From positions 124,001 to 188,000 of the forward strand of contig NZ_WMID02000007.1 in assembly GCF_009711165.2 (NCBI RefSeq): a stretch of 64,000 nt of DNA, written 5' to 3'. Below, in pieces: positions 45,255-52,726 of this stretch (within the stretch, counting starts at the first letter, position 1; every line of letters begins with the position of its first letter). Under the pieces are notes generated by a model, which saw nothing but the letters and a program-made list of their open reading frames with translations, ran no database searches and was not told the origin of the DNA. The position numbers were made by a program, and so were the translations under genes. The DNA is from Flavobacterium sp. MC2016-06. Its GTDB lineage: Bacteria; Bacteroidota; Bacteroidia; Flavobacteriales; Flavobacteriaceae.

Positions 45255-45803
45255 TTATTCTTGATTTTCTTCCTGTGCTTGTTCCTCTTCTTGTTGTCTT
45301 CTTTTTTGTTCTTCCTCAGCTTTTTGTTCTTCCTCTTCTACTGATTGTTTTTTTTGATATTCGTCTTCTTTATCTTCATTGTCTTCTTTTTGTTGAATAA
45401 GATCGTCTTCATTAGTAACATAAGTAGTTGTTGAGCAGTCTCCATCATTGCCAATAATTTTTATTGTGTAATCTACACCACGGTCACTTGTGAATGAAGC
45501 CTCACCACTTGAAATGTCAGGAGGTGTAAAATGAGAATTGTCAAGCCAGCCTCCATTTGGCCAATGAATTTCAGTCAATTCATTATTCTCTATTTCTACA
45601 AGAAGTGTATATGTTGAACTGGTTCCTGTTTCTGAATAATAATAATCAATTTCCGCACAATATGTTCCGTCTGGATATCCATCCTCTTCATAATTACTTA
45701 AAGCATGTTCTTGTTGATAATTACTATTTGACTTTTTGCATTCAAAAAATAAAATCGTCAAGCAAAGAATTGAATATATTTTTAAATATTTTTTAAAATT
45801 CAT
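45255..45803 (-). CDS. Lipoprotein with Glu/Gln-rich tail, function unknown
   Basis: A 182-residue lipoprotein (ILCLTILFFEC, Cys22). A short beta domain (GTYCAEIDYYYSETGTSSTY, then HWPNGGWLDNSHF) is followed by a strongly acidic Glu/Gln/Lys tail from about residue 130 to the end (with EEEEQKAEEEQKRRQQEE). The tail may be a flexible spacer or coil. A gene for a similarly organised lipoprotein lies just downstream at 44603-45160. Function is unknown. Confidence 0.6.
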   Translation of the reverse strand: MNFKKYLKIYSILCLTILFFECKKSNSNYQQEHALSNYEEDGYPDGTYCAEIDYYYSETGTSSTYTLLVEIENNELTEIHWPNGGWLDNSHFTPPDISSGEASFTSDRGVDYTIKIIGNDGDCSTTTYVTNEDDLIQQKEDNEDKEDEYQKKQSVEEEEQKAEEEQKRRQQEEEQAQEENQE

Positions 45804-45969
45804 TTTTTATTTTTTGGTATTTAATTAATACCTAAGCTTCGTGAAGTCTCCAAACTTCGCACAGCGATTAGTTATTTTATATAGGAATACTTCGCATAGC
45901 GAAATCTTTTAATTAATAGGGATAATATTATTTTATTATATAACTATTTGTTTAAATTATCTTTTACAA

Positions 45970-46251
45970 TTAGCCTAATCTATTTATCCAAGCATGGCTT
46001 TTGTTCCATTTTGCTTTAAAATCTCTATCTACTTTAAAAACTTTTATATCAGCTTTATATTCTCTATCCACCCAGAATATTTTCACTGAAGCTTGATATT
46101 CTCTATCGACGTAAAACCAATTTGTATCTCCTTTCGCTTTATAATCTCGATCCACTTCAAAATAAAGTAAGTCAGCTTTATATTCTCTATCAACAGCAAA
46201 TATTTTTACAGTTGCTTTATAATCTCTATCTACTACAAAAATTTTTGCCAT
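45970..46251 (-). CDS. DUF6150-like repeat protein
   Basis: A 93-residue protein made almost wholly of six repeats of about 14 residues with the pattern xVDR(D/E)YKAxxxxF, for example VFKVDRDFKAKW and IFWVDREYKAD. I associate this VD(R/Y)xYxAD periodicity with the DUF6150 family, common in Bacteroidota. The repeat should give alternating short strands, a ladder or small propeller-like structure. It has no signal peptide. Its role is unknown. Confidence 0.72.
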   Translation of the reverse strand: MAKIFVVDRDYKATVKIFAVDREYKADLLYFEVDRDYKAKGDTNWFYVDREYQASVKIFWVDREYKADIKVFKVDRDFKAKWNKSHAWINRLG

Positions 46252-46372
46252 TATGATTTGCTTTTTATGTTTCTTGATTTTATTTCTCCCGCATGAGGAA
46301 GTATCCTGTTCGTAATTATTTTTAGTTATATTGTGTTCATGGATGTACGCTTTTATCAGCTAGGTATTTCTT

Positions 46373-47089
46373 TTAAATAAGGTCGTTTAAATTAAAAGTA
46401 TAAATTTTATTTTCAGTTTTTATTATAAACCAAAATCCTTTGTCTTCAATCAGTGTACTATCGATTTTCTTTAAATATTCAAGTAATTGTTTTATTGTAA
46501 TGTTCATTATTAAAAATACACAGGTTTTAAATTGAAAAATTTTTTGATAAATAGCAAGTTTATAGAAGTCCTCTTCAAAGTTTCCATTTTTTAAATTATC
46601 ATAATATTTAACCTCTACGATGAGTTCTTGATCATCTATGTTATCGTGACCACCATGTAAAACTAAGTCAGGAACAAAATATGTTTTATCTATTAAATTA
46701 TTAGATTTTATTTTTTCAAACAACCTTGAATTTTTAAGTGTTTCATATGATTTTAATGCTAATGTTAAGTTCGTTTTACTTATTTCAGAATTTAATTTTA
46801 ATGATTTATATTGTCCACTGTTATTACGTTTTATTATTGTTTTCCAAGTGTAATATAGTTCACTGCAGAAATACCTTTCCAATGAGTGTTCTTTAGTTTG
46901 TTTTTGATAATCTAAGAATTGAAGGATATATTCGTCAACATAACTTTTATCAAGATATGGTTTGAAAAAATCACTTTCTTCAATTTTTTCATCTTTTTTT
47001 AATCCAACATAGGTATTAAATTGTACATATGATGTTTCAACATCATTCAAAGCTCTTTCTAAATCAGTTATATATATATTTTGTGTCAT
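46373..47089 (-). CDS. PD-(D/E)XK nuclease-like protein
   Basis: A 238-residue cytoplasmic protein with a probable restriction-endonuclease-like core in its second half. FVPDLVLHG gives the PD (140-141) and after 18 residues ELIVEVKYY gives the E-x-K (159-161). An upstream helix has ERYFCSELYYTWK, a possible conserved Glu. A downstream helix FYKLAIYQKIF fits the fold's last helix. It has no DNA-binding or helicase partner here; it is isolated among small genes. It could be a solitary nuclease, defence component or toxin; the family is not certain. Confidence 0.6.
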   Translation of the reverse strand: MTQNIYITDLERALNDVETSYVQFNTYVGLKKDEKIEESDFFKPYLDKSYVDEYILQFLDYQKQTKEHSLERYFCSELYYTWKTIIKRNNSGQYKSLKLNSEISKTNLTLALKSYETLKNSRLFEKIKSNNLIDKTYFVPDLVLHGGHDNIDDQELIVEVKYYDNLKNGNFEEDFYKLAIYQKIFQFKTCVFLIMNITIKQLLEYLKKIDSTLIEDKGFWFIIKTENKIYTFNLNDLI

Positions 47090-47139
47090 TATTCCTTAGT
47101 GTATGGTTTTGTGTTTTTTGTGTAAAATAATCTTAACTT

Positions 47140-47196
47140 AAAAACAAACATCGTCTTTTAATTCAAACAAACCACCCCGTAAAAACACCTGATTTT
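47140..47196. repeat. Direct repeat copy A (accnnnnnaaaaacacctgatttta)
   Basis: About 57 nt including aaaaacaaacatcgtctttt and aaaaacacctgattttat. It is very similar to copy B at 47885-47941. The copies flank the gene at 47229-47798 on both sides. Confidence 0.7.
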
Positions 47197-47228
47197 ATAT
47201 CAAAAAAATAAAATTCACATAATAGTAT

Positions 47229-47798
47229 TTATTTAATTTCCTTCAACATTGTAAGTAGCTCTGGAATTTTACTTACTTGAGATTCCGTCCAGAAATAATG
47301 CTCATTATCTGTAGAGCCATTGTCTTTTAAATAAATAGATATTCGTCTAGAGCTTTTTTCAATATAAAAACTGAATGTAATTTCTCTGGAATTAAAAATA
47401 TAGGTTACAGATTGATTTTTTTCAGTTTTATCTTTAAGATTAGGAATTACGTATTGCTCAATAAAAATTATAAATTCATCTACTTCATTTAAATCAATCC
47501 ATGAAGATTTGAAATATTTATCACTTCTTCCCACAAGTTGATTTGTTAAAGTCATATCTATTTCCAATGATTTTATTTTTTTATTTGTTTTCAAATCAAT
47601 TGCCTCAACAGGAAAGAAAGAAACGACATCGCCATAGCTAGTATTGAATTCTGCTTTTATATTCCAGTCTTTGTTTAACTGTATCATTTCACCATTGTCA
47701 ATAAATTGTCTTGTTTCAGAGTTTGTTTTTTCTTTTTGAGCATGACTTATTGAGATGATTAAAAGAAATAGAACTGTAATTAATTTATTTGTTTTCAT
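47229..47798 (-). CDS. Secreted protein, function unknown
   Basis: A 189-residue exported protein (signal peptide ITVLFLLIISISHAQ). The mature part is beta-rich, with WNIKAEFNTSYGDVVSFFPVE early and ITFSFYIEKSSRRISIYLKD late, and a final helix. It is unrecognised. It lies downstream of the first TssD-fusion/immunity pair and is flanked by copies of a 57-nt direct repeat, so it may have moved as a unit. A role as an additional immunity-type protein is possible but not shown. Confidence 0.55.
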   Translation of the reverse strand: MKTNKLITVLFLLIISISHAQKEKTNSETRQFIDNGEMIQLNKDWNIKAEFNTSYGDVVSFFPVEAIDLKTNKKIKSLEIDMTLTNQLVGRSDKYFKSSWIDLNEVDEFIIFIEQYVIPNLKDKTEKNQSVTYIFNSREITFSFYIEKSSRRISIYLKDNGSTDNEHYFWTESQVSKIPELLTMLKEIK

Positions 47799-47884
47799 GT
47801 TATAGTGTTTATTGATTTATATAAAAAAAACAAAGTAAAATATTTAATTTCAGTTATTTACACAAAAGCATGAGCGGCTTGTTG

Positions 47885-47941
47885 AAAAACAAACATTGTT
47901 TTTAATTTAAACTAATCACCGCATAAAAACACCTGATTTTA
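47885..47941. repeat. Direct repeat copy B (accnnnnnaaaaacacctgatttta)
   Basis: Includes aaaaacaaacattgttttta and ataaaaacacctgatttta. See copy A at 47140-47196. Confidence 0.7.
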
Positions 47942-47992
47942 GAATTAAAGGAAAAATAGAAATTATAAATATTCTCATGAAAACCATCGTCC

Positions 47993-48090
47993 AGATAATA
48001 TGGATCTACAATCCGTTTCCGTACAGTATATAATTTTTAGCTTTTATTGTGTTCAATTTCGCGGGCACGGATTGTAGATCCACGTTATCT
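47993..48090. repeat. Intergenic inverted repeat (ggatctacaatccg type)
   Basis: Arms 47993-48016 and 48067-48090 are reverse complements over 24 nt with two mismatches; the loop is 50 nt. It lies next to the stop of the immunity-like gene and could also end its transcript. Confidence 0.7.
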
Positions 48091-48092
48091 AG

Positions 48093-48605
48093 TCAATCTA
48101 AAGAACCATCATCACAGGTCTTGTTTTTCAAATTCCTGATTTTGTATTTTTTAAATTTTAGTAACTCATTAAGTTCATAATCTTCAAAATAATCCATATT
48201 TTCTTTAACAATAGGTTTAGGCTTAATCTCAATTAAAACCCCTAATTCATACCATATATATGGACCAATGCGACCATAGTAATGAGGATAAATGTATAAG
48301 TATTCTTTGTTATTAACGGCTATTAATAACAAAGACTCATAATATTGAACATTTTCAAAACAATAAAACAACTGATTATTAAGAAATACTTTGTCATTAA
48401 TAAAATATAATTTAAGATTTGATTTATTCTTAAAGGAGATTTTACCAGAAGGACCATATCCCGTTAAAGTATCGCCATGACTAATTTTTTCTCTGTACTG
48501 AATTTTTTTTTCGTTTCGAATTGAATATTTAATTTTTATTTTGTTATTCTGGGCAAAACAAGTAAAATGTAGGAACATTAAAATAATTAAATTATATTTT
48601 TTCAT
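48093..48605 (-). CDS. Exported protein, candidate immunity partner of TssD fusion 1
   Basis: A 170-residue protein starting at the ATG opening MKKYNLIILMFLHFTCFAQ, a clear signal peptide; a more upstream in-frame start at 48647 is less plausible. The mature part is beta-rich (HGDTLTGYGPSGKISF, KLYFINDKVFLNNQLFYCF, YIYPHYYGRIGPYIWY) with no known motif. The start lies 14 nt inside the 3' end of the TssD-fusion gene, as usual for effector-immunity pairs. An exported immunity protein would fit an effector acting in the periplasm. This function is inferred from context. Confidence 0.6.
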   Translation of the reverse strand: MKKYNLIILMFLHFTCFAQNNKIKIKYSIRNEKKIQYREKISHGDTLTGYGPSGKISFKNKSNLKLYFINDKVFLNNQLFYCFENVQYYESLLLIAVNNKEYLYIYPHYYGRIGPYIWYELGVLIEIKPKPIVKENMDYFEDYELNELLKFKKYKIRNLKNKTCDDGSLD

Positions 48606-49737
48606 ACCAAATTTTTGTAAATGAATGCCTTCTATATTTTTTCCCAACTGCTTCCCAATAATGATCCTTTTTTATATTTGTATAACCATATATTGAACCA
48701 TTTTCTCTTAATTTTGGATCTTTAGTGATTGTACCACTTCCTTTGTTTTCAATTTCCTTTTCACTTTCGCTGTATAATTTATCGCCAGATCCCCTCCAAC
48801 CAACATATCCTTCATTTATAGCATCTTTAGCAAATGAATTTATTACAGCTTTAATTGCTGAATTCATTTTGTTATTTTTATTTAAATCTGTCAAATTGCG
48901 TTTTGCTAATGCAAAAGCTTGTGCGTTAGCACCTTTATAAATTCCGTTTAAATAATCTGGATATAATGTTTTTGCTGGTTTTCCATGTGACATTGTTCTT
49001 GTGTACATTTCTTCATCTGAATCAAAAGGTTTTGGTCCGTGACCAGAACGACCTGCTAATCGAAGGTTTTTGATTGTCATAGCATATCTATCTGCAAATG
49101 CTCCACCGCCTTCTCCAAATACCCAATTTGCTCTGTTAAGAAATTGATTATTATTCAATTCATATTTTTCAGTAAAAAAAACAATTTTTTCTTTCTCAAC
49201 ATTATTGCCTTTTTCCAATTCTGAAAACGATAATTTATCAGTAATATAAACGTTGTCACCAGAACCTATTTTGCCCAAATAAATTCCTTCATTATTATAA
49301 AAATAGCCGTTTACATTTGTTTTATCCTCAGTTTTTTCTTCCTCTGTTTGTATTACTCGTTTAGGCGGAGCAATTACTTCTTTAACTTCTTCTCGTCTAG
49401 GTTCTGATATTGTTATTAGCTGGCGCATGGGTAAGATTCCGTTAGCCTCAAATTTTTCAGTGAGGTTAATACAATGTGCTTTTTTAAATTTAACTTCACT
49501 AAATTTACTCATACCATCGGCCTTATAAAATGTAATAATGCCGTCTTTTGGCTCATTACCAAGCGCCCATTGCAAGAGATCTGTACTACTGTCAGATTCT
49601 ATTGTTAAATCAATTTGTAAACCAGATGGTCTTTGAGATGGTTTTCCTGTTTTATCTACTGCTTGTGTTGATTTACAGTTATATGTAATTAACTTGTATT
49701 CTTTATTGTCTAATTTTAATATTCCTAAAACTGCCAT
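48592..49737 (-). CDS. TssD/Hcp-like T6SS tube protein fused to a putative effector domain (copy 1)
   Basis: A 381-residue protein in three parts. Residues 1-112 resemble the Bacteroidota T6SS tube protein TssD (Hcp fold): GILKLDNKEY, KPSQRPSGLQIDLTIES, DGIITFYKADGMSKFSEVKF and LPMRQLITIS. Residues 113-145 are a charged Pro/Glu/Lys linker. A shared middle part (GYFYNNEGIYLGKIG, VYITD, VEKEKIVFFTEKYELNN) leads to a variable C-terminal domain that begins NRANWVFGEGGGAF (Glu209). It ends with GYVGWRGSGD, HYWEAVGKKYRRHSFTKIWYE. The C-terminal motif arrangement recalls SleB/lytic cell-wall hydrolases, but this is inference. There is no signal peptide, as for Hcp-carried cargo. Confidence 0.75.
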   Translation of the reverse strand: MAVLGILKLDNKEYKLITYNCKSTQAVDKTGKPSQRPSGLQIDLTIESDSSTDLLQWALGNEPKDGIITFYKADGMSKFSEVKFKKAHCINLTEKFEANGILPMRQLITISEPRREEVKEVIAPPKRVIQTEEEKTEDKTNVNGYFYNNEGIYLGKIGSGDNVYITDKLSFSELEKGNNVEKEKIVFFTEKYELNNNQFLNRANWVFGEGGGAFADRYAMTIKNLRLAGRSGHGPKPFDSDEEMYTRTMSHGKPAKTLYPDYLNGIYKGANAQAFALAKRNLTDLNKNNKMNSAIKAVINSFAKDAINEGYVGWRGSGDKLYSESEKEIENKGSGTITKDPKLRENGSIYGYTNIKKDHYWEAVGKKYRRHSFTKIWYEKI

Positions 49738-49773
49738 ATCAATTATTTATTAAAGTTAAAAAATGCAGCTACT

Positions 49774-49799
49774 CAAATATAGAGCTATTTTTCTTACAA
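49774..49799 (-). promoter_or_regulatory. Promoter of TssD fusion 1
   Basis: On the minus strand TATATTTG (49774-49781) fits TAnnTTTG, with TTG (49797-49799) 15 nt upstream. The same sequences and spacing occur before TssD fusion 2. Confidence 0.5.
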
Positions 49800-49940
49800 A
49801 ATATTTTAAACTTATACTTTCTTAATATTAAAACTATTATGACAAAATTGTAAAAGGAAGGATTAGAATATCTTTTTGAAAAAAGATACAATTGTGTAGT
49901 TGAATCGGGTTAAATTTAGAAATGGGATACTCATATTGGA

Positions 49941-50666
49941 TTATTTAATCCATTTGCTTTTATCCCAATTTATTTCAAATGAAGTATTTGATATTTCTTC
50001 AATTATTACAAATTTATTTTTTTTTGGCTTAAATTTATTTTTAGCCAAAGACATTAATTCTAGACGATTACCATTCGACCAGTTTGCAAAATCCAGTATA
50101 CCATCATTGTTAAAATCTCCAAAACAAGCTGGATTGAATGACATTTGTTCATCAAAGAAATAAGGAATGATATTTTCCTTGTCACTAACATCAAAAAGAA
50201 TAATACAATATCTCAAATTTGATGTTGGTATACTTGAATCCCAAAAATATAGTGAAATGTATTTTTTCGAGTTAAATGAAAAAGTATAGCCTGATGCATA
50301 ATTTAAGCGCAAAGGCTCTTCACTTCTCAGTTTTTGTTTATTATAAAATAAATTATCAATACAATATTTTTTATTAAAAAGAAAAATACTGTCTCTAAAA
50401 AAAAGAGGATTTGGATTGTTATAGGTGATTTTTTTAAATTTTAATTTTATAGGATTTGAAATGTCTAATAGTAAAAAATCTACTTCATGTTTTGCTTTTT
50501 TTTGTTGCCCTTGAGTTGAATTAACTGAATCTGAAAATTGAACATATTTCACTTCTTTTTTAGAAAACATTTTGTAAATTTTGTCTATTGAACTATTATT
50601 ACTTTGCGAGTATATAGATACATTCGAAAAAAACAACACTGTAAGAACTATTTTGCTATACGTCAT
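49941..50666 (-). CDS. Exported FGDFNNDG protein, candidate (second) immunity protein
   Basis: A 241-residue exported protein (signal peptide VLTVLFFSNVSIYSQ). Its C-terminal third has the turn CFGDFNNDGILDFANWSNG, matching CFGDFNNDGLLDYMNWD in the next gene upstream (50795-51607). Both proteins end in KSKW followed by a few residues, so they are paralogs. The FG-GAP-type DFNNDG turn would bind calcium. It lies 128 nt downstream of the 50795-51607 gene. I infer that both are immunity proteins against the TssD fusion 2 effector, or that this one is a spare for a related effector. Confidence 0.6.
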   Translation of the reverse strand: MTYSKIVLTVLFFSNVSIYSQSNNSSIDKIYKMFSKKEVKYVQFSDSVNSTQGQQKKAKHEVDFLLLDISNPIKLKFKKITYNNPNPLFFRDSIFLFNKKYCIDNLFYNKQKLRSEEPLRLNYASGYTFSFNSKKYISLYFWDSSIPTSNLRYCIILFDVSDKENIIPYFFDEQMSFNPACFGDFNNDGILDFANWSNGNRLELMSLAKNKFKPKKNKFVIIEEISNTSFEINWDKSKWIK

Positions 50667-50794
50667 TGTTTTTTTGTAATTAACATTTTCTAAAATATTA
50701 TCCTTCTCATGATAGTGCGAGCAGATTAAGTTGTTTATATTGGTTTTCCTATTTTTAGAAATAATCTTTCTTTTAAAATAACCTCATCTAATTC

Positions 50795-51607
50795 TTAAAA
50801 TTTATAGAACCATTTCGATTTTTTTTTATCAAACAAATCATATAAAAGGACTATGCCTTGCTCTTTTGTTACTTCTTCCTGTTCTTTTGATTGCCTTAGT
50901 TTTATATAATACTTTTTATTTAACTGAAAGTCATCATTTTTTAAAGAATAGAAAGCAATTTTATCCTTAAGAAAATCCCAATTCATATAATCTAATAAAC
51001 CGTCGTTATTAAAATCTCCAAAACAATCTTTGCCAATTGTGTAACCATCTATAAAACAGAAATATTTTAAAACTTCTTTATTTTTTACATTTAATAATAT
51101 CCAATAATTTCTTTCTAAATTCCTAAAAAAACGTCTGTCTCTTGCTGACAATAAAACAAAATCATTTCCTTTAAATTCAAAAAAATCAATACTGCCCGTG
51201 AATATTAAATAATAATCTGGAGAATAAACTTGCTTATTTTTGTTACTTTTTAAAATAGAATTAATATTAATTTTTGTATCATAAAATTGTAAATATTCAC
51301 CATTATTATCGTGGTTATAATTTGGAATGGAATCATAGCAACCATGATAAATTGGGTAGTTATCACTGAGTTTTATTTTGTGAATTTTAGATTTACTTAA
51401 ATTTTTAGCTTCGATAATTGCAGAAATATTATCATTGTAAATTTGGACATCATCACCAAGACTTATGTCTTTAAATATTATTTTTTCACATTGTAATTTA
51501 TCAAAACTAAATTCTTCAAAATCTTTCTTTTGAGAAAAATTACTGAAAAAGTATATTGATAATAAACTTAGTAAAATTTTTATTTTATTGATTATTTGAC
51601 GCCTCAT
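50795..51607 (-). CDS. Exported FGDFNNDG protein, candidate immunity partner of TssD fusion 2
   Basis: A 270-residue protein with a signal peptide-like start (KIKILLSLLSIYFFSNFSQ). Its start codon overlaps the stop of TssD fusion 2 as ATGA (51604-51607), indicating translational coupling. The C-terminal region holds GKDCFGDFNNDGLLDYMNWD, similar to the paralog at 49941-50666. Before it are beta strands (LQFYDTKININS, DYYLIFTGSIDFFEFKG). The export signal and coupling suit a periplasmic immunity protein. The family is not recognised, apart from the FG-GAP-like turn. Confidence 0.65.
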   Translation of the reverse strand: MRRQIINKIKILLSLLSIYFFSNFSQKKDFEEFSFDKLQCEKIIFKDISLGDDVQIYNDNISAIIEAKNLSKSKIHKIKLSDNYPIYHGCYDSIPNYNHDNNGEYLQFYDTKININSILKSNKNKQVYSPDYYLIFTGSIDFFEFKGNDFVLLSARDRRFFRNLERNYWILLNVKNKEVLKYFCFIDGYTIGKDCFGDFNNDGLLDYMNWDFLKDKIAFYSLKNDDFQLNKKYYIKLRQSKEQEEVTKEQGIVLLYDLFDKKKSKWFYKF

Positions 51608-52656
51608 ATTGTAATAATTTTTGCTTGTCCAGAATAAGCTTTTTTTAATTTAAAAAACCTATGCCAATATTTTGATCCTAACGGTGCGTTTAATTGAATT
51701 TCTCCTGAACCTTTACCACCTCGCCATTGATTGCATCCATTTGTGGGGTCGCTATCTGGTGAAATTTGAGTTTTGAATACTGCGGCAATTTCTGCTTGCA
51801 TTTCAGGACTCATTTTTGAAAGATATTTTCTTAACTCCCAAAAAACTTTTCCACTTTGATTTTCATATCCTCCAGATAAATACTTATCCTTATTTAGTCT
51901 TCTCACTTTTTTGGTGATTGGGTCTGTATCCTGCATGCCCCAATAATACATTTCTTTTTCACCACCAGCTACTTTTTTAAAATTATTCATAGCAAATGCA
52001 TAGTACTCTGGCGCAAAACCCTTTCCTTCTGCGTAAGCCCAATTTGCTCTATCTAATAATTGTTCATTATTCAATTCATATTTTTCAGTAAAAAAAACAA
52101 TTTTTTCTTTCTCAACATTATTGCCTTTTTCCAATTCTAAAAATATTGATTTATCAGTAATATAAACATTGTTGCCAGAACCTATTTTTCCTAAATAGAT
52201 TCCATCAATACTATAAAAATGTCCATCTACATATGTTTTATCTTCGATAATTTCTTCTGCTTCTTGTCTTATTGTTTGTTTAGGCGGAGCAATTACTTCT
52301 TTAACTTCTTCTCGTCTAGGTTCTGATATTGTTATAATCTGGCGCATTGGTAAAGTTCCGTTAGCTTCAAATTTTTCAGCGAGGCTAACACAATACGCTT
52401 TTTGAAATTTAACTTCACTAAATTTACTCATGCCATCGGCTTTGTAAAATGTAATAATGCCATCTTTTGGCTCATTACCAAGAGCCCATTGTAAAAGACT
52501 TGTGTCACTATCCGATTCTATTACTAAATCAATTAGTAAACCTGAAGGTCTTTGAGATGGTTTTCCTGTTTTATCTACTGGTTGTGTTGATTTTAAATCA
52601 AATGTAATTAGTCTATATTCTTTATTGTCTAATTTTAATATTCCTAAAACTGCCAT
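51604..52656 (-). CDS. TssD/Hcp-like T6SS tube protein fused to a putative effector domain (copy 2)
   Basis: A 350-residue fusion. Residues 1-125 are nearly the same as in copy 1 (GILKLDNKEYRLI, KPSQRPSGLLIDLVIES, DGIITFYKADGMSKFSEV, LPMRQIITISEPRREEVKEV). Residues 140-200 are also alike (DGHFYSIDGIYLGKIG). The C-terminal domain then differs except for RANWAYAEGKGFAPEYYA (Glu210), GGYENQSGK and the end: SDPTNGCNQWRGGKGSGE and KYWHRFFKLK. The DPTNGC...WHRFF arrangement is like that of SleB-type cell-wall hydrolases. An overlapping immunity-like gene follows. Both effectors lack known T6SS cofactors in the window. Confidence 0.76.
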   Translation of the reverse strand: MAVLGILKLDNKEYRLITFDLKSTQPVDKTGKPSQRPSGLLIDLVIESDSDTSLLQWALGNEPKDGIITFYKADGMSKFSEVKFQKAYCVSLAEKFEANGTLPMRQIITISEPRREEVKEVIAPPKQTIRQEAEEIIEDKTYVDGHFYSIDGIYLGKIGSGNNVYITDKSIFLELEKGNNVEKEKIVFFTEKYELNNEQLLDRANWAYAEGKGFAPEYYAFAMNNFKKVAGGEKEMYYWGMQDTDPITKKVRRLNKDKYLSGGYENQSGKVFWELRKYLSKMSPEMQAEIAAVFKTQISPDSDPTNGCNQWRGGKGSGEIQLNAPLGSKYWHRFFKLKKAYSGQAKIITI

Positions 52657-52700
52657 GTCAATTATTTATTAAAGTTAAAAATGCATAATTTGTATTCATT

Positions 52701-52726
52701 CAAATATAGTATTATTTTTCTTACAA
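52701..52726 (-). promoter_or_regulatory. Promoter of TssD fusion 2
   Basis: TATATTTG (minus strand, 52701-52708) with TTG (52724-52726) 15 nt upstream. The leader shares tcaattatttattaaagtta with that of copy 1. Confidence 0.5.
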
